A stretch of 64,000 bases of DNA from Leuctra nigra (taxonomy: Eukaryota > Arthropoda > Insecta > Plecoptera > Leuctridae), in contig OW203767.1 in assembly GCA_934045905.1 (NCBI GenBank), positions 26,482,785-26,546,784 of the forward strand, in the 5' to 3' direction. Both the position numbers and the translations under genes were made by a program. Positions 1-10,800 of the stretch are shown here, piece by piece. Position 1 is the first letter of the stretch, and the number at the start of each line of letters is the position of its first letter. The notes under the pieces were generated by a model. The model did not search any database. It saw nothing but the letters and a program-made list of their open reading frames with translations, and had not been told where the DNA came from.

Positions 1-271
1 AGTTATACTTCAGCAAATATCTTAATAAGACCCCCCCTTTAACTTTTTTAAACATGATTTATTTGATTCGTGCCTGCGGTTTCAAGATGGCATCCATTGG
101 AATTATAGGTAAGGCAATATCTTGGCTCCCGTTGACTTGATTTTAAATTTTTTGAGCTCAAATTGGGGCTGAATAATTTCCGCATCTTTTCCATAACATG
201 AATATCATATATCGCACGGTAATTGAATTATAATTGATGTTGTGAACGTTTTCGGAACCATCTTGTAATGA
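1..271. other. Noncoding, nothing recognised
   Basis: AT-rich sequence with no supported exon, RNA gene or repeat boundary. Confidence 0.5.
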
Positions 272-529
272 ATTGGAAGTGGTGACGGTTTGTTCTGGTT
301 TGTTCCGGTTTGAAAAACCATCGCTAATTCCAGCTCTGCGATTGGTCGTCCAACACTCCACCAATGGGAAACAACATCAACCCAAAAACGAATATAAGTC
401 CGCTCTGCCAGCTACATCTTTGCAGTCGCCGCCAGAAGATGAAGGAAGTAACTCCTTCGAAACGTCGCGAACGGCCCTTATCAGGGCCACCAGCACATTC
501 ATCGGAACAAACCGTCACCACTGCCAATT
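272..529. repeat. Short terminal-inverted-repeat element (MITE-like)
   Basis: The two ends are inverted copies: an AGTGGTGACGGTTTGTTC word near 277-294 and its reverse complement near 507-525, with AATTGG/CCAATT outside them. The element is about 258 bp. The open frames across it look incidental. No clean target duplication is visible, so the superfamily is not assigned. Confidence 0.5.
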
Positions 530-1952
530 GAATTATAATTATTGTTAATAATGCGTATTGAATGAAAGGCTTTCATCAACGCTTATTTTTTTATTCTCGA
601 TAGACCGTTTTCCTATATAATTTACATAAAGGCGCGTAGGATGGGGGAGGGGGCTGGGGGAATACCCCCCACACTTGAGCAGTCTACCCCCCCAAATAAT
701 GATGCGCCATCATCATTATGATGCTAAAATGACGCTTTAAAAAAACGATGCGCCAAGTCCTTTTTTTAAGTATTTCTCGGTGGGTTATATTTTTATTTCA
801 ATGGTACGATTAAATTTTTGAAAATTCGTTGACTTGGCTCCTTTTTTGATATCACTTCTTTTCAGTGCTGAATTTTTTGATTTCTTCTATTTTTTATAGT
901 TGAAGAGACTTGGCTGGCATTTTTACACGGAGTGTTTTTTATGGGGTATTGCTTAGCAACCGCACAATTTACCGGTTGGAATCAGAGTTAATATTGGCTT
1001 AGCGAAACGAACGAGTTTGGGAAATTGCAAAAACTGAGCTGTGGATTTCAAGTCAGGAAAAATGTCCAGTGAGGAATTTGTTGGCAATAGATCGGACTAA
1101 TTTATCATGCAAATTATTTGGAAATCATAGTTATATCTCGGACGCAGCAGCAATCGAAAGTGCCTCACGTTGGATTTTTGTGTCCATTTTGGCACATGTT
1201 TTAGCGAAAAGACTGCATCATTATAAAAAATGGACACAAATTATTTTTTCCTGTGTTAAGATAGTTGATCTGAACATTTTTATTTTTGGATTGTGAAAAT
1301 CGAACTGAAATTGAAAAAGTTATGGTCGATTTCAAATTTTCAAATTTTGACCCCCCTTTTGGGTGTCTAGAGTGTTTTGGGCATGTTCCGATGGTTTTAT
1401 TTTGACTTATTTTGAATGGTGGTTTTCTTGGACTGTTTGTAACAACATATTAAAAAATTAGCCTGTTATACGACCGATGAAGCAAACTTCTTTATTTGAA
1501 GAGATAGCCGTTTGATAATCCTAGACTATAATATAATCCAACAAAAATAAAATAAATGAAATGAAATGAAATATTTTAGTCAGTTTTTGTTTCGCGAGGT
1601 CCATATTTCCCAAACGATGAGATTTACAGGAAAACGCTCAGAGAGCTATTTATGTTCATTTAGGACTGTGAACAATTCTGCCAAGTTTCGTCAAAATCGG
1701 AGTTATATGAAAAAAGTTTTTTTGCAAGATGGAATTATCATGGGAAATTAACTTAAAAAATCATTAAAACCCTTTTTCCGTACAGCGATTTCGGGCGATT
1801 TTGGATATGTTGTAGAGAGGACACTTTTCTGAATCGAACGGTACCAAAAACGCTTCTGTAATTAGTGGTGGGTTATGCTAATATTTTCACTAGAATTACT
1901 GGACTAATTTGATGATTTACCTACTTGAAACAAGTTGGATGTTAGCATTTAG
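530..1952. other. Noncoding AT-rich stretch
   Basis: No gene is supported. It includes a fragment resembling the GGCGCGTAGGA terminal motif of the MITEs further right (about 631-642, followed by G runs), and a half copy of a foldback element at 746-945 that is listed separately. Confidence 0.4.
746..945. repeat. Solo arm of the foldback element found at 8248-8638
   Basis: The stretch reads from a GATGCGCCAAGT word through GACTTGGCTC, GATATCACT, TTTCAGTGC and GAGACTTGGCTG to ACACGGAGTG and TTTTTTATGGG, in the same order and spacing as the right arm of the foldback at 8480-8638. Only one arm is present here, so it is a truncated or ancestral copy of that family. Confidence 0.7.
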
Positions 1953-2596
1953 TAGGGATGTCGGCGGGTACCCGGGTACCCGGGCGGTTCCGGGTAATCA
2001 ATTACTCGGGTAATAAATAATAATCACGGGTACCCAAAAAAAAAAAAAAAAAAAAAAATTTTTTTTTTTTTTTTTTTTTTTAGAGTGTAGCTGAAATACA
2101 TTTGTTTACGCACAGTTATCAGCTGCGTCTCAAGGGGAAGCTCAACGACCTTGCTTGCTCTAAGGGATGAGAGAGGAATGGGGAAGGAGGGGTGAAATCA
2201 TGTGTTGGGAGTAGGAAGCATGGGGAAAATGCGTCTGTATTTTTTTTTCAATCACACTGTAGCACAGTGAAAAAGTTGAGTCCTGGGTAGAAAGGTGCAC
2301 AAATTCGTGTTTTCTTATGATTGAAGTTGTTAGTTATCAAAGAATGTTATTATGTCCTGTCCTGTTTTCTCAAATTCTTTTCAAGGACAAGCACACAGAT
2401 GGCCCTGAGAGAGTCATTTTCTCCTCTCACGCAGCTAAGTGCCACGTGTTTATTTACCTAAACCCCTACCCCCTTACCTAGCCCCCTACCCTCCACCAAA
2501 AAAAAAAATTTTTAGGGGGGTTCAGTTACCCGATTCCGACCCGAGTATTTATGACGGGTACCCGATTCCTGATTTTTGGACCCGCCGACATCCCTA
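1953..2596. mobile_element. Non-autonomous hAT-type element, 644 bp
   Basis: The terminal inverted repeats are TAGGGATGTCGGCGGGT on the left and its exact complement on the right. The 8-bp flanks GCATTTAG (1945-1952) and GTATTTAG (2597-2604) match at 7 of 8 positions, which is the size of a hAT target duplication. The interior is low complexity, with an A run followed by a T run near 2036-2080, and has no transposase frame. The ends also contain GGGTACCC palindromes. Confidence 0.85.
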
Positions 2597-2694
2597 GTAT
2601 TTAGGTGCTTTAAATAAACAAAAATTACACTATATTTCAGATAATATGGAAAATAAATGTATGGTTTCCTTTAGATCGAATAAGTTTTGCTTAA

Positions 2695-3134
2695 GTGCCC
2701 CACACACGGTCAATCTTACTTGACGACTTGCATGACAAGCCCGGCATGACATGCTAATTTGATCGTGTGTGGAGCAGATTTGATGGCTTGTCAAGCCTGG
2801 AATTTGGCTTGAAGGAGTTCCAACAGAAACTGAAATCGAGCTTCATGCTCATGCAAGACGACAAGCAAGTTTGACGTGTGTGGAGTCATCAATCTTGCTT
2901 GAACATAAATAGCCAATCAGCATGCAGAGCCGGAGCACGTGACCTTTCAGCTCACTCAGCTGTTTTGCTGTTTTGTAGTTGTTTGGAAGTTGCGCAATAA
3001 AGTGCGCATGACCCCAAAGGTCTGAACTGTCAAACCTAAATTGAACGTGTGTGGGCGTTGTTCAGGTTTGTCATGCCGTCATGCCGGGCTTGTCAAGTAA
3101 GTTTGTCATGCAAGATTGACCGTGTATGGGCCAC
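2695..3134. mobile_element. TTAA-flanked MITE, 440 bp
   Basis: Both sides carry TTAA (2691-2694 and 3135-3138). The inverted ends read GTGCCCCACACACGGTCAAT on the left and, reversed, a near-identical sequence on the right. Inner copies of CTTGACAAGCCCGGCATGAC-like words are also inverted. TTAA targeting is typical of piggyBac and Kolobok families. The ends do not start with the usual piggyBac CCC, so the superfamily is open. Confidence 0.7.
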
Positions 3135-3138
3135 TTAA

Positions 3139-3254
3139 GGCTGCTTTTCACCAATATTCCAAACCCGGGTTAGAGGTGGTAAACCTGGTTTAGGAGCCTC
3201 TAAACCAGGTTTACCGCCTCTAACCCGGGTTTAGAATCTTGGTGAAATGCAGCC
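3139..3254. repeat. Perfectly folding 116-bp MITE
   Basis: Nearly the whole element is one hairpin. GGCTGCTTTTCACCA at the left pairs with TGGTGAAATGCAGCC at the right, and the arms continue through AAACCCGGGTTAGAGG and AAACCTGGTTTA. It starts at the TTAA that ends the neighbouring element (3135-3138) and is followed by TTAT. Confidence 0.75.
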
Positions 3255-4641
3255 TTATTGGTTCGGGAAACCCCGAGGATTATATCTCTTCATCAATACT
3301 TTTAATTTAGGTGTTACACTCACAGACACTCGATGCTAGGTGACCCTGTTATGCTATCTATGAATAAGAAGCCATGTATAATTTATAGGTAAGTCCATGG
3401 CTGTTTAGGTACTATCTAGGTTATGAACAGGCTGGCATTATAAAGATAGTACGTAAGATTCATATATTTTCTGTTATAAATACTTATTTATTGTTTTCAA
3501 TACACACTTTTTATAATAGTAAGTCGAAATGTTTATTTTTAATTTTGTCATCCACTTCATTCACTTCTTGGCAATCGACTTATCGTTCACTCCTCCATTA
3601 AAATTGTGTACTTTCCTCTTGTGGATTTCACTATGAGCAGTGCAGGATTTACTAGTTGATATTTACACAGTAGTAGTCTGTTAGAAAGATAGCCCATAGT
3701 TGTGTCTATTTAATCACTTGTACCTATTCGTAATAATCATACTGGAGATCTTGATAGTAACTGTACACCACAAGTGCAAAGTACAGAGCCACCACTAAAT
3801 GAAAAAATAAACAATGATTACACAATCATTAAAATATCGAATGCGGTACTCAAAAACTATAGTTGAAAATGATTATTACTAGGAAAATGCCAGTAAAAAA
3901 AGCGTTGATGAGCATAGGTTTTAAAAAAAAATTATGTTGCATACTATCTGTTTTTTTTATTGGTGTAAAATATCAAATCGATCGGAAAAATGTAATCTGA
4001 ATATTGGAGACCAAATAAAAATAAAAAAGCAAAAAAAAAAACAGTGGTCATTTTGGCCAAAATGAGTTGCTAGATTCGCTTGTTCAAAGCTACATGTTTA
4101 ATAAAATGACTGCATAGAATGATTATGTATTTACCTACATGCATGCTAGGTAGGGGTATTGTACCAGTTATGGGCAGTGTACCTGTTATGGGCAGTTTTG
4201 TTTAGTGTATTTTAAAGCAGGTTGTAAAATTTTGTTTTAGTCAAATACTAAAATAGTGGAATTAGGTACCTCGTTGCCCAGGTCTCAGTACTTGAGTAAA
4301 AGTGTTTTTAGTGGAATAGAAGCATTTCAAGATGTCCAGAAAATAATGAACGCAAATTCCTGTAAATGTCAGTTAAAAGGATGGGCTAGTTTGTTTACAT
4401 TGTGTGCAGGGTTCTAAAGGGTACAATACAAAATATTTTTGAGGCCTTCATCACACAAAAGTAGGAGTAGGATCAACTTTCTCAGTGGAATTTTTACCGC
4501 TGGGTTTGGTCAAAGTTGGCAATTTTGCATTTTTGCCCTCAATGCGTTGGAATTTCGCTCTTGGAAACCAAATTATACCTACAGACATTCTATTTTATGT
4601 AGAGGATTATGCTGAATCCTTGTACGTACCCTGAATCAATT
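3255..4641. other. Noncoding stretch, nothing recognised
   Basis: AT-rich sequence with short ACCTAC-type simple repeats (for example near 4133-4160). I found no exon or element end that I would defend. Confidence 0.4.
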
Positions 4642-4878
4642 AATATGAAGGGTACAAGGAATTTTGTAAGAAAATGATATAGGTGTCATCTCGTAGTATT
4701 AGTATCTATGAGCTTTCAAAATATTCTCTCGGTTTGATGGAAATATTGTTACAAATCAATAAATGAAGATTTTAACTCGGGCAATCAATGAATAAGCAGG
4801 ACCTTCACGTCCATACGCATGTATCTTCGAATTGTATCAAATGTACTTGTATCATCCTTCCCTTGTACCCTTCATATG
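4642..4878. repeat. Inverted repeat next to the stop codon of the minus-strand gene
   Basis: AATATGAAGGGTACAAGG at 4642-4659 is inverted at 4861-4878 with one mismatch at the outer edge. A partial third copy at about 4619-4632 also folds on the first. The right arm touches the stop codon of the membrane-protein gene (4879-4881), so it would lie in its 3' UTR. It may be a MITE. Confidence 0.4.
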
Positions 4879-7800
4879 TTAACTTTGCTTACGGCAAGTA
4901 AGTATCGCATCAATAAATATATGACCGAGACACATTAGAAGAATGCCTGTGTACGCTGACTTGTAAGCTTGAACTTCCTTTGCATCAACCAGAGTCATAC
5001 TGCTTGCTGCTATAATCAATAGCGCGTAAACAAGTGCATACAAGAGCACAAAGATAATAAATGGCATAAAAATAGTTGGACTTCCATCCTGAAAAGAGAT
5101 AAACAGAAAATATTAACATATATTTTGAAATCATCTGAGATAATTGAAATAATATGCAACTTTCTTTTTGATTGTTGACTAGGTCACTAAAGCTGCTTTC
5201 ACACTACACTATTTCCCCGGGTTGTAACCTCAGCCCAACCCGAGTCAAGTAGTAGAACGTTTAAACACCCGACCACCTCGGGTTCAACCCGCGGAAACTA
5301 AAACCGCAGTCCTTCCCTGTGTTTCTCCATGGGGACATTTTGACTCTAGGGACTAGTTTTCTTCTCCACGAAAGCGCTGCTCACGCGTAAAATAGGTAAA
5401 ATAGGCAATGTTTGAAATTGGCAATTGGGAAATGTTGCAAAACACGTAAGTTCGGGACAAAATCGCGTGAAATCGGAGAATTTGTCAATATCGCGTCAAA
5501 ACACAAATTTCGCGAAAATTCCCGAGCAAAAGATAAATATATTTGGAATCAAAAGTGTATGAAACGTAAAGATATGACAGAAAATTCATGTTTCTAAACA
5601 TTTCGCGTTTATCGCGGAAACCATAAACAGCTGGCCTTGTACATAATCATTTATCACCCTAGCTTAAGCAGAGTTGCGTAAGTTACCAAAAATAAAGTAA
5701 CTTTAGAAAGTTACGTTACTCTCTCCAAAAAGTAACTAGTTAAAGTTAAAGTTACTGAGAAAATATAGGTAACTGAAAGTTACATTTTCAGTGAAAGTTA
5801 CTCTGAAAGTTACTCCGATAAAAATGGATAATTTTGACCTTTGAGGGAAAACTTGACAACGGGATGGCAGTGACCACTTGACATTATGTGGACTGGTGAT
5901 GTTTTAATGCGCTGAGGGGGGGGGGGGGGGGGGAGGAGGTGATGAACAGATAGATGACCATTTTATTTTGCATGTCGAGCAAGCTAAGACGAAATGTGGG
6001 GGAGGGGAAGAGTTTGTTAGGGTCGTGCGTACTCAGGTAGGCAGGAAATGAAATGATTTAATGCATGCTAAATTTAGATTTTGGTTTACATTGTCAAGTT
6101 TTCTTTCAGGAGAGAAGGTATAACATATTCTAAAGTAACTTTCTTGGTAACTTTTAAAAATCAAAAAGTTCCCATAGAAAAAGGAACTTAGGTGTTTTTA
6201 AGTTACCAGGTTTAAAAAGTATTGAGTTACCATAAAAGTTACTGAAAAAGTAACGCGTTACCGGTAACGCGTTACTTTTGTTAAGTTACTACCCAAGCCT
6301 GTTAAGTGATGCCATTGCAATGATATACTTGGAATGAATAGGGAAACTTAATAGGTACGGACTTACCATGAACACATTTACCAGTGTTACTATAGACACT
6401 ATGATGAGGACCAGTGAGAGAAACAGGATAATCCCGGACAACCATTTTCTGATGAAAATGTCTGTTGAAACAAAGTAGCATCACACACAAGATGGTGTTT
6501 CTAGGGAGATGGAGGCAATGGTCAGAAACCAAAAATTTGCATAATCCAAATCTAAATATCTTTTAACTAAATGAAGCCAACCACCAATTGTTCCTATACC
6601 AGTTTCCCATACCAACATGGGGATTTGGCCGGCTTCCTTTGCCGGCTGGCTCACTACACCTACCAATTCGGTTGCAATAATGAGAGCAACAAATCGAAAG
6701 GAGTGAATTTAATCAATAGGTCTGTTGGGAATATAGGAAAACATTAGGTAAGATACCTAAAAAAATATAATTTTTTTTATAAGATTAAGGGGGGATGCCT
6801 GAAATGTCGTCTCCTATAGATATCTGAATTAATATGCTTAATTAATAGATAATTTCCTTGTGCATCATATAAACGCAAGAAAAAGTGGTCAAGCTGAACT
6901 AATTTCGAAGATATATCACTTTATAAATTTGAGTTAGCATCTTTAACGTGGCATGTTGAAAAAACGCGGTAATTTTCCTAGTAAATTTAAGATTTTAACT
7001 ATTTGTTGCCTATAGATTTTTTCCAAAAACTAATATTATGTGCATTAGGCATTAAGGTATTTATTAAGATTTTTATACTAACACGTACCTGTGCGTTTTT
7101 AAAAGTTAGAAACCAAAATCTAAATAATTTTGCTATACCTCCTGTGTTAAAATATCCTCATATTCTGGATACATCAAATTGAAATCTCAATATAAGTCGA
7201 GAGTTGCAAGTTACAGGACATTTGTTGAATCTTTTAAACATTAAAATATAGTTGAATTGTTGAAAATATTAATAAAAATTGTCAATTTCAACAATTTTTT
7301 TTTCCGGAGATCTCAACTTGGAGATCCCTCCTTAAATATCTAGTGGAGCGGTCGCTCCACGCCAGCCAAGTCGTACGGCGCGCGCACACTCTCATTTAAA
7401 AAGGCTGGAGCAACCCACTTTTACTGTAAGCATCAAAGTGGCATTTTCGGCCTACTGGATCTCAAAATTGGGAAATCTCACATTGTTGCGAAATATCTTA
7501 ATTTCGAGCTATGGCCCACCCCACCACATATACCAAATTTGGAAACAAAAGGTTATGCCGTTTGCGAGCTGGAGGTCAGTGAAAATCGTGAAATTGTACG
7601 GCTTTCAGATGATTATTTATCTTCCAATAAATTCCGCGGTCTCCGCCACAGCCTAAACGGCTGGGTTGATTGACCCGAAATTTTCACCACATATACAGCT
7701 CGTCTGCCGATGATACCTTGCCCTTATAAATTTTGTGTGCCGCCATTTTGAAACCGGAAGTGATGTCATATCTCAAAAACGGTTAAACCGATCGGAACGA

Positions 7801-10800
7801 AATTTGCGCCAATCGATTCAGACGGTCCTCTATATGAAATAACAATAGTGAAATTAAAGTTTTCTAATTACTGAAACCGGAAATGACGTCATAGTTTAGC
7901 GAAATCTGCCTAAATTCACTTCCCCTTTATATAAAAACCAACTACATATTCAGAAAGCTTATAATGAAATATTAGTATTTATATACATATTAATACAATG
8001 TGTAAGAGCTTTCAGCCGCCATTTTAAAAACCGGAAGTGATGCCATATCTCGAAAACGGCTGGACCTATTGGAAGGATGCTTTCGCAATTCTTCATGGCA
8101 TATCACTTTAAGTTTATATTTAGCTCCAAACAATATTTTTCTTAGTAACTAATTCGGAAATGGCGTATTTTTTTAAAGGAATTAGTCATTGTTGCCCCAG
8201 TAAGTTTTACAAGTTGTGTAAATAAACTAAAAAAATAAGTGATATCCCCATAAAAAACACTCCGTGTAAAAAAAACAGCCAAGTCTCTTCTACTAAAAAA
8301 AAAAAAAAATGAAATCTAAAAATTCTGCACTGAAACGTAGTGATATCAAAAAATGAGCCAAGTCAAAACTTTATTTGAAAATTAAAAAATACTTGGCGCA
8401 TCGTTTTTTTAGGGCATTGTAGGTATACTATAAGTATATGTATTTATATCTAGCCTATAATTCTAAGCTATTTATATACACGATGCGCCAAGTATTTTTT
8501 AATTTTCAAATAAAGTTTTGACTTGGCTCATTTTTTGATATCACTACGTTTCAGTGCAGAATTTTTAGATTTCATTTTTTTTTTTATTTTAGTAGAAGAG
8601 ACTTGGCTGTTTTTTTTACACGGAGTGTTTTTTATGGGTTGTTTTTAAGGGGGAATCGATGATTTGATTTCGATGAAAACATTGACCTCAATCTGATCAA
8701 TCAGTTTAAATTTTTAAATTTGTTAAGTTTTGTAGATGCAAGTAATCTTGAAATAATTATAGTGATGTCATGAAAAGAGGAATAGAATAGACTACACGAG
8801 TACACATGTTCAAAGAGTTGAATAACCTCAATGCTAGGGAATTTTTGGGTGATAAAATTATGATCTAGAGTCTAACGGTAGAGTCCTCATCTTAATAGCA
8901 GGCGCGTAGGAACTTCATTTTGAAAGGGGGGGGGGGAGGGGGGGGGGTCAAAATTATTGGGATCAATAATGTGAGGAAAAGTAGTCGCCGTTACAAGGGG
9001 GTTTGGGGAGCCCGCACCCGAAATTGCCCCGCAGGGCCTTTTTTGAATTTTTTATACAAAATAATCAAATTTGAAGCTATTTTTGCATACTTTCAAAGAA
9101 ATTTAAAATGTATGAAATGCAATACTCTGTGGCAACTTTAGACAAATGTTATATAATCTGTAACTATTTGTTTTTATAGAGTCCCTGTTGGCCCCGCAGG
9201 GAATTTTTTAATTTTTGATACAAAATAATCGAATTTGAAGCTATTTTGGCATCCTTTTCAAAGAAATTTAAAATGTGTGATATGCAATATTTTCTTGGGA
9301 AACTTTAGACAAAATGCATTATAATATGTAAATTTTGTTATTCGATAAAATCCCTAAGAGAATCGATAATGAATCGGTTTTGAAATTCCTTTGAAAACGG
9401 TTGCAATAACCAATAAGAAAAAAGCAATAAGAAAAATCTGTAAGTACCTATATTATGTTTTGGTATCATAGTTTAACGTGTAATTGTTAAATTGTATTCA
9501 TGAGGATGATCATGTTGGACAAATGAGTTATTGTCTCTTTAGATAATACCTATGTTCAATTAGTTTTGCAAAACTTGGGAAAATTTTGAGAATTCAACCT
9601 CATAATGGAGCAAATCTGTGCATTTATTTATCTCTTTATAATTTTTTTTGTATATACCTAGGGGTTATATCTGGGGGTGTCAAGATGAAAAGTGGGGGGG
9701 GGGGTCATTGACCCCCACTCCCCCCCCCCTTCCTACGCGCCTGCTTAATTGTAATTTGTGTTATATTTTACTTTCTAATATGTAAACCATCTTATTTGTA
9801 CCTCTTTGTCCTTTATAATTTATCTTTAAGTCATGAAGTCTAAGTAGGTACCTAATAACCTTCCGTTACTGTATTTTATTGTAGCCTACTATATTTCATT
9901 CCATTTCAATACATTGCATTCCTTGCTGCCTCTCTGCTTCTGAGAGTAAAACCAAAAATAAATAAATATAATACCGTATAATATAAATGTCAAGAACTAT
10001 TGCTCCTGATGAGATCTAGATAATATCATATACATGTGTAGGAAATACTCACTATAAGTTGCCCAATTTGTACCACTAAAAAATTCGTTTCCGGTTGTGT
10101 CAGGGTAGACGGATTTTGAATTGTCCAGATACATTGCAGAGAAAATGAGCTCCATGAGACCTCCAATCTGCAATAAAGCACTAAGAGTCAATTTTTCAAT
10201 AACTTCTCTGCTAAAGTCAGTAGGTAACCTAGTTAAAAGCTTAAATGGTTATTCAAGGAATGCCATTGGTCGTTGCCATGACAATCTAATCCTAATCATC
10301 GGTTTAAAATTTAGCAGAGTAGGTAGTACATGCTGGTCAGTGTTGTAAAATTGTACGAGTATAGGTATACTACCCATGGTTCAATGATATTCTTCTCGGT
10401 TCTACCTAGTAGTACCTTTTGAAAGACTGGGCCTTACTAGGAAAACACTCTGTGCAATGCGTTGATAGGCAAGCCTTTGTATTCCATGAAATTTAATATC
10501 AGGGGATGTGCATAAAGGATGTCATTTCAGGGGGGGGGGGGGGGGGGGGTGCAACAATATTGACACAGTGTGACAGGTGGCAGGGGGGTGGGGAGCTGTC
10601 TACATGCCACTGGGATGTCACATTTTGATGCAGTACCTACTACTTACACACATATTTTGTTGGAAAGTGCAATTCTAATGTTCCTCTGTTGATAATCTCA
10701 CTACATTTTAAGGGATGGACTGGCCTGGGAGGTCTGAAGCAGTGGCGGTCTGGCCCGGGGTGCAATCGCATCCTGGGCCCCTGTCGTTTAAGAGCCCTTT

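Noticed and set aside
5189..5300. Another foldback MITE starting GCTGCTTTCACAC
   Set aside because: No partner end could be found downstream.
8920..9141. Glycine-rich open frame of 73 codons
   Set aside because: It lies wholly inside the hAT MITE 8899-9743 and begins in its G run.
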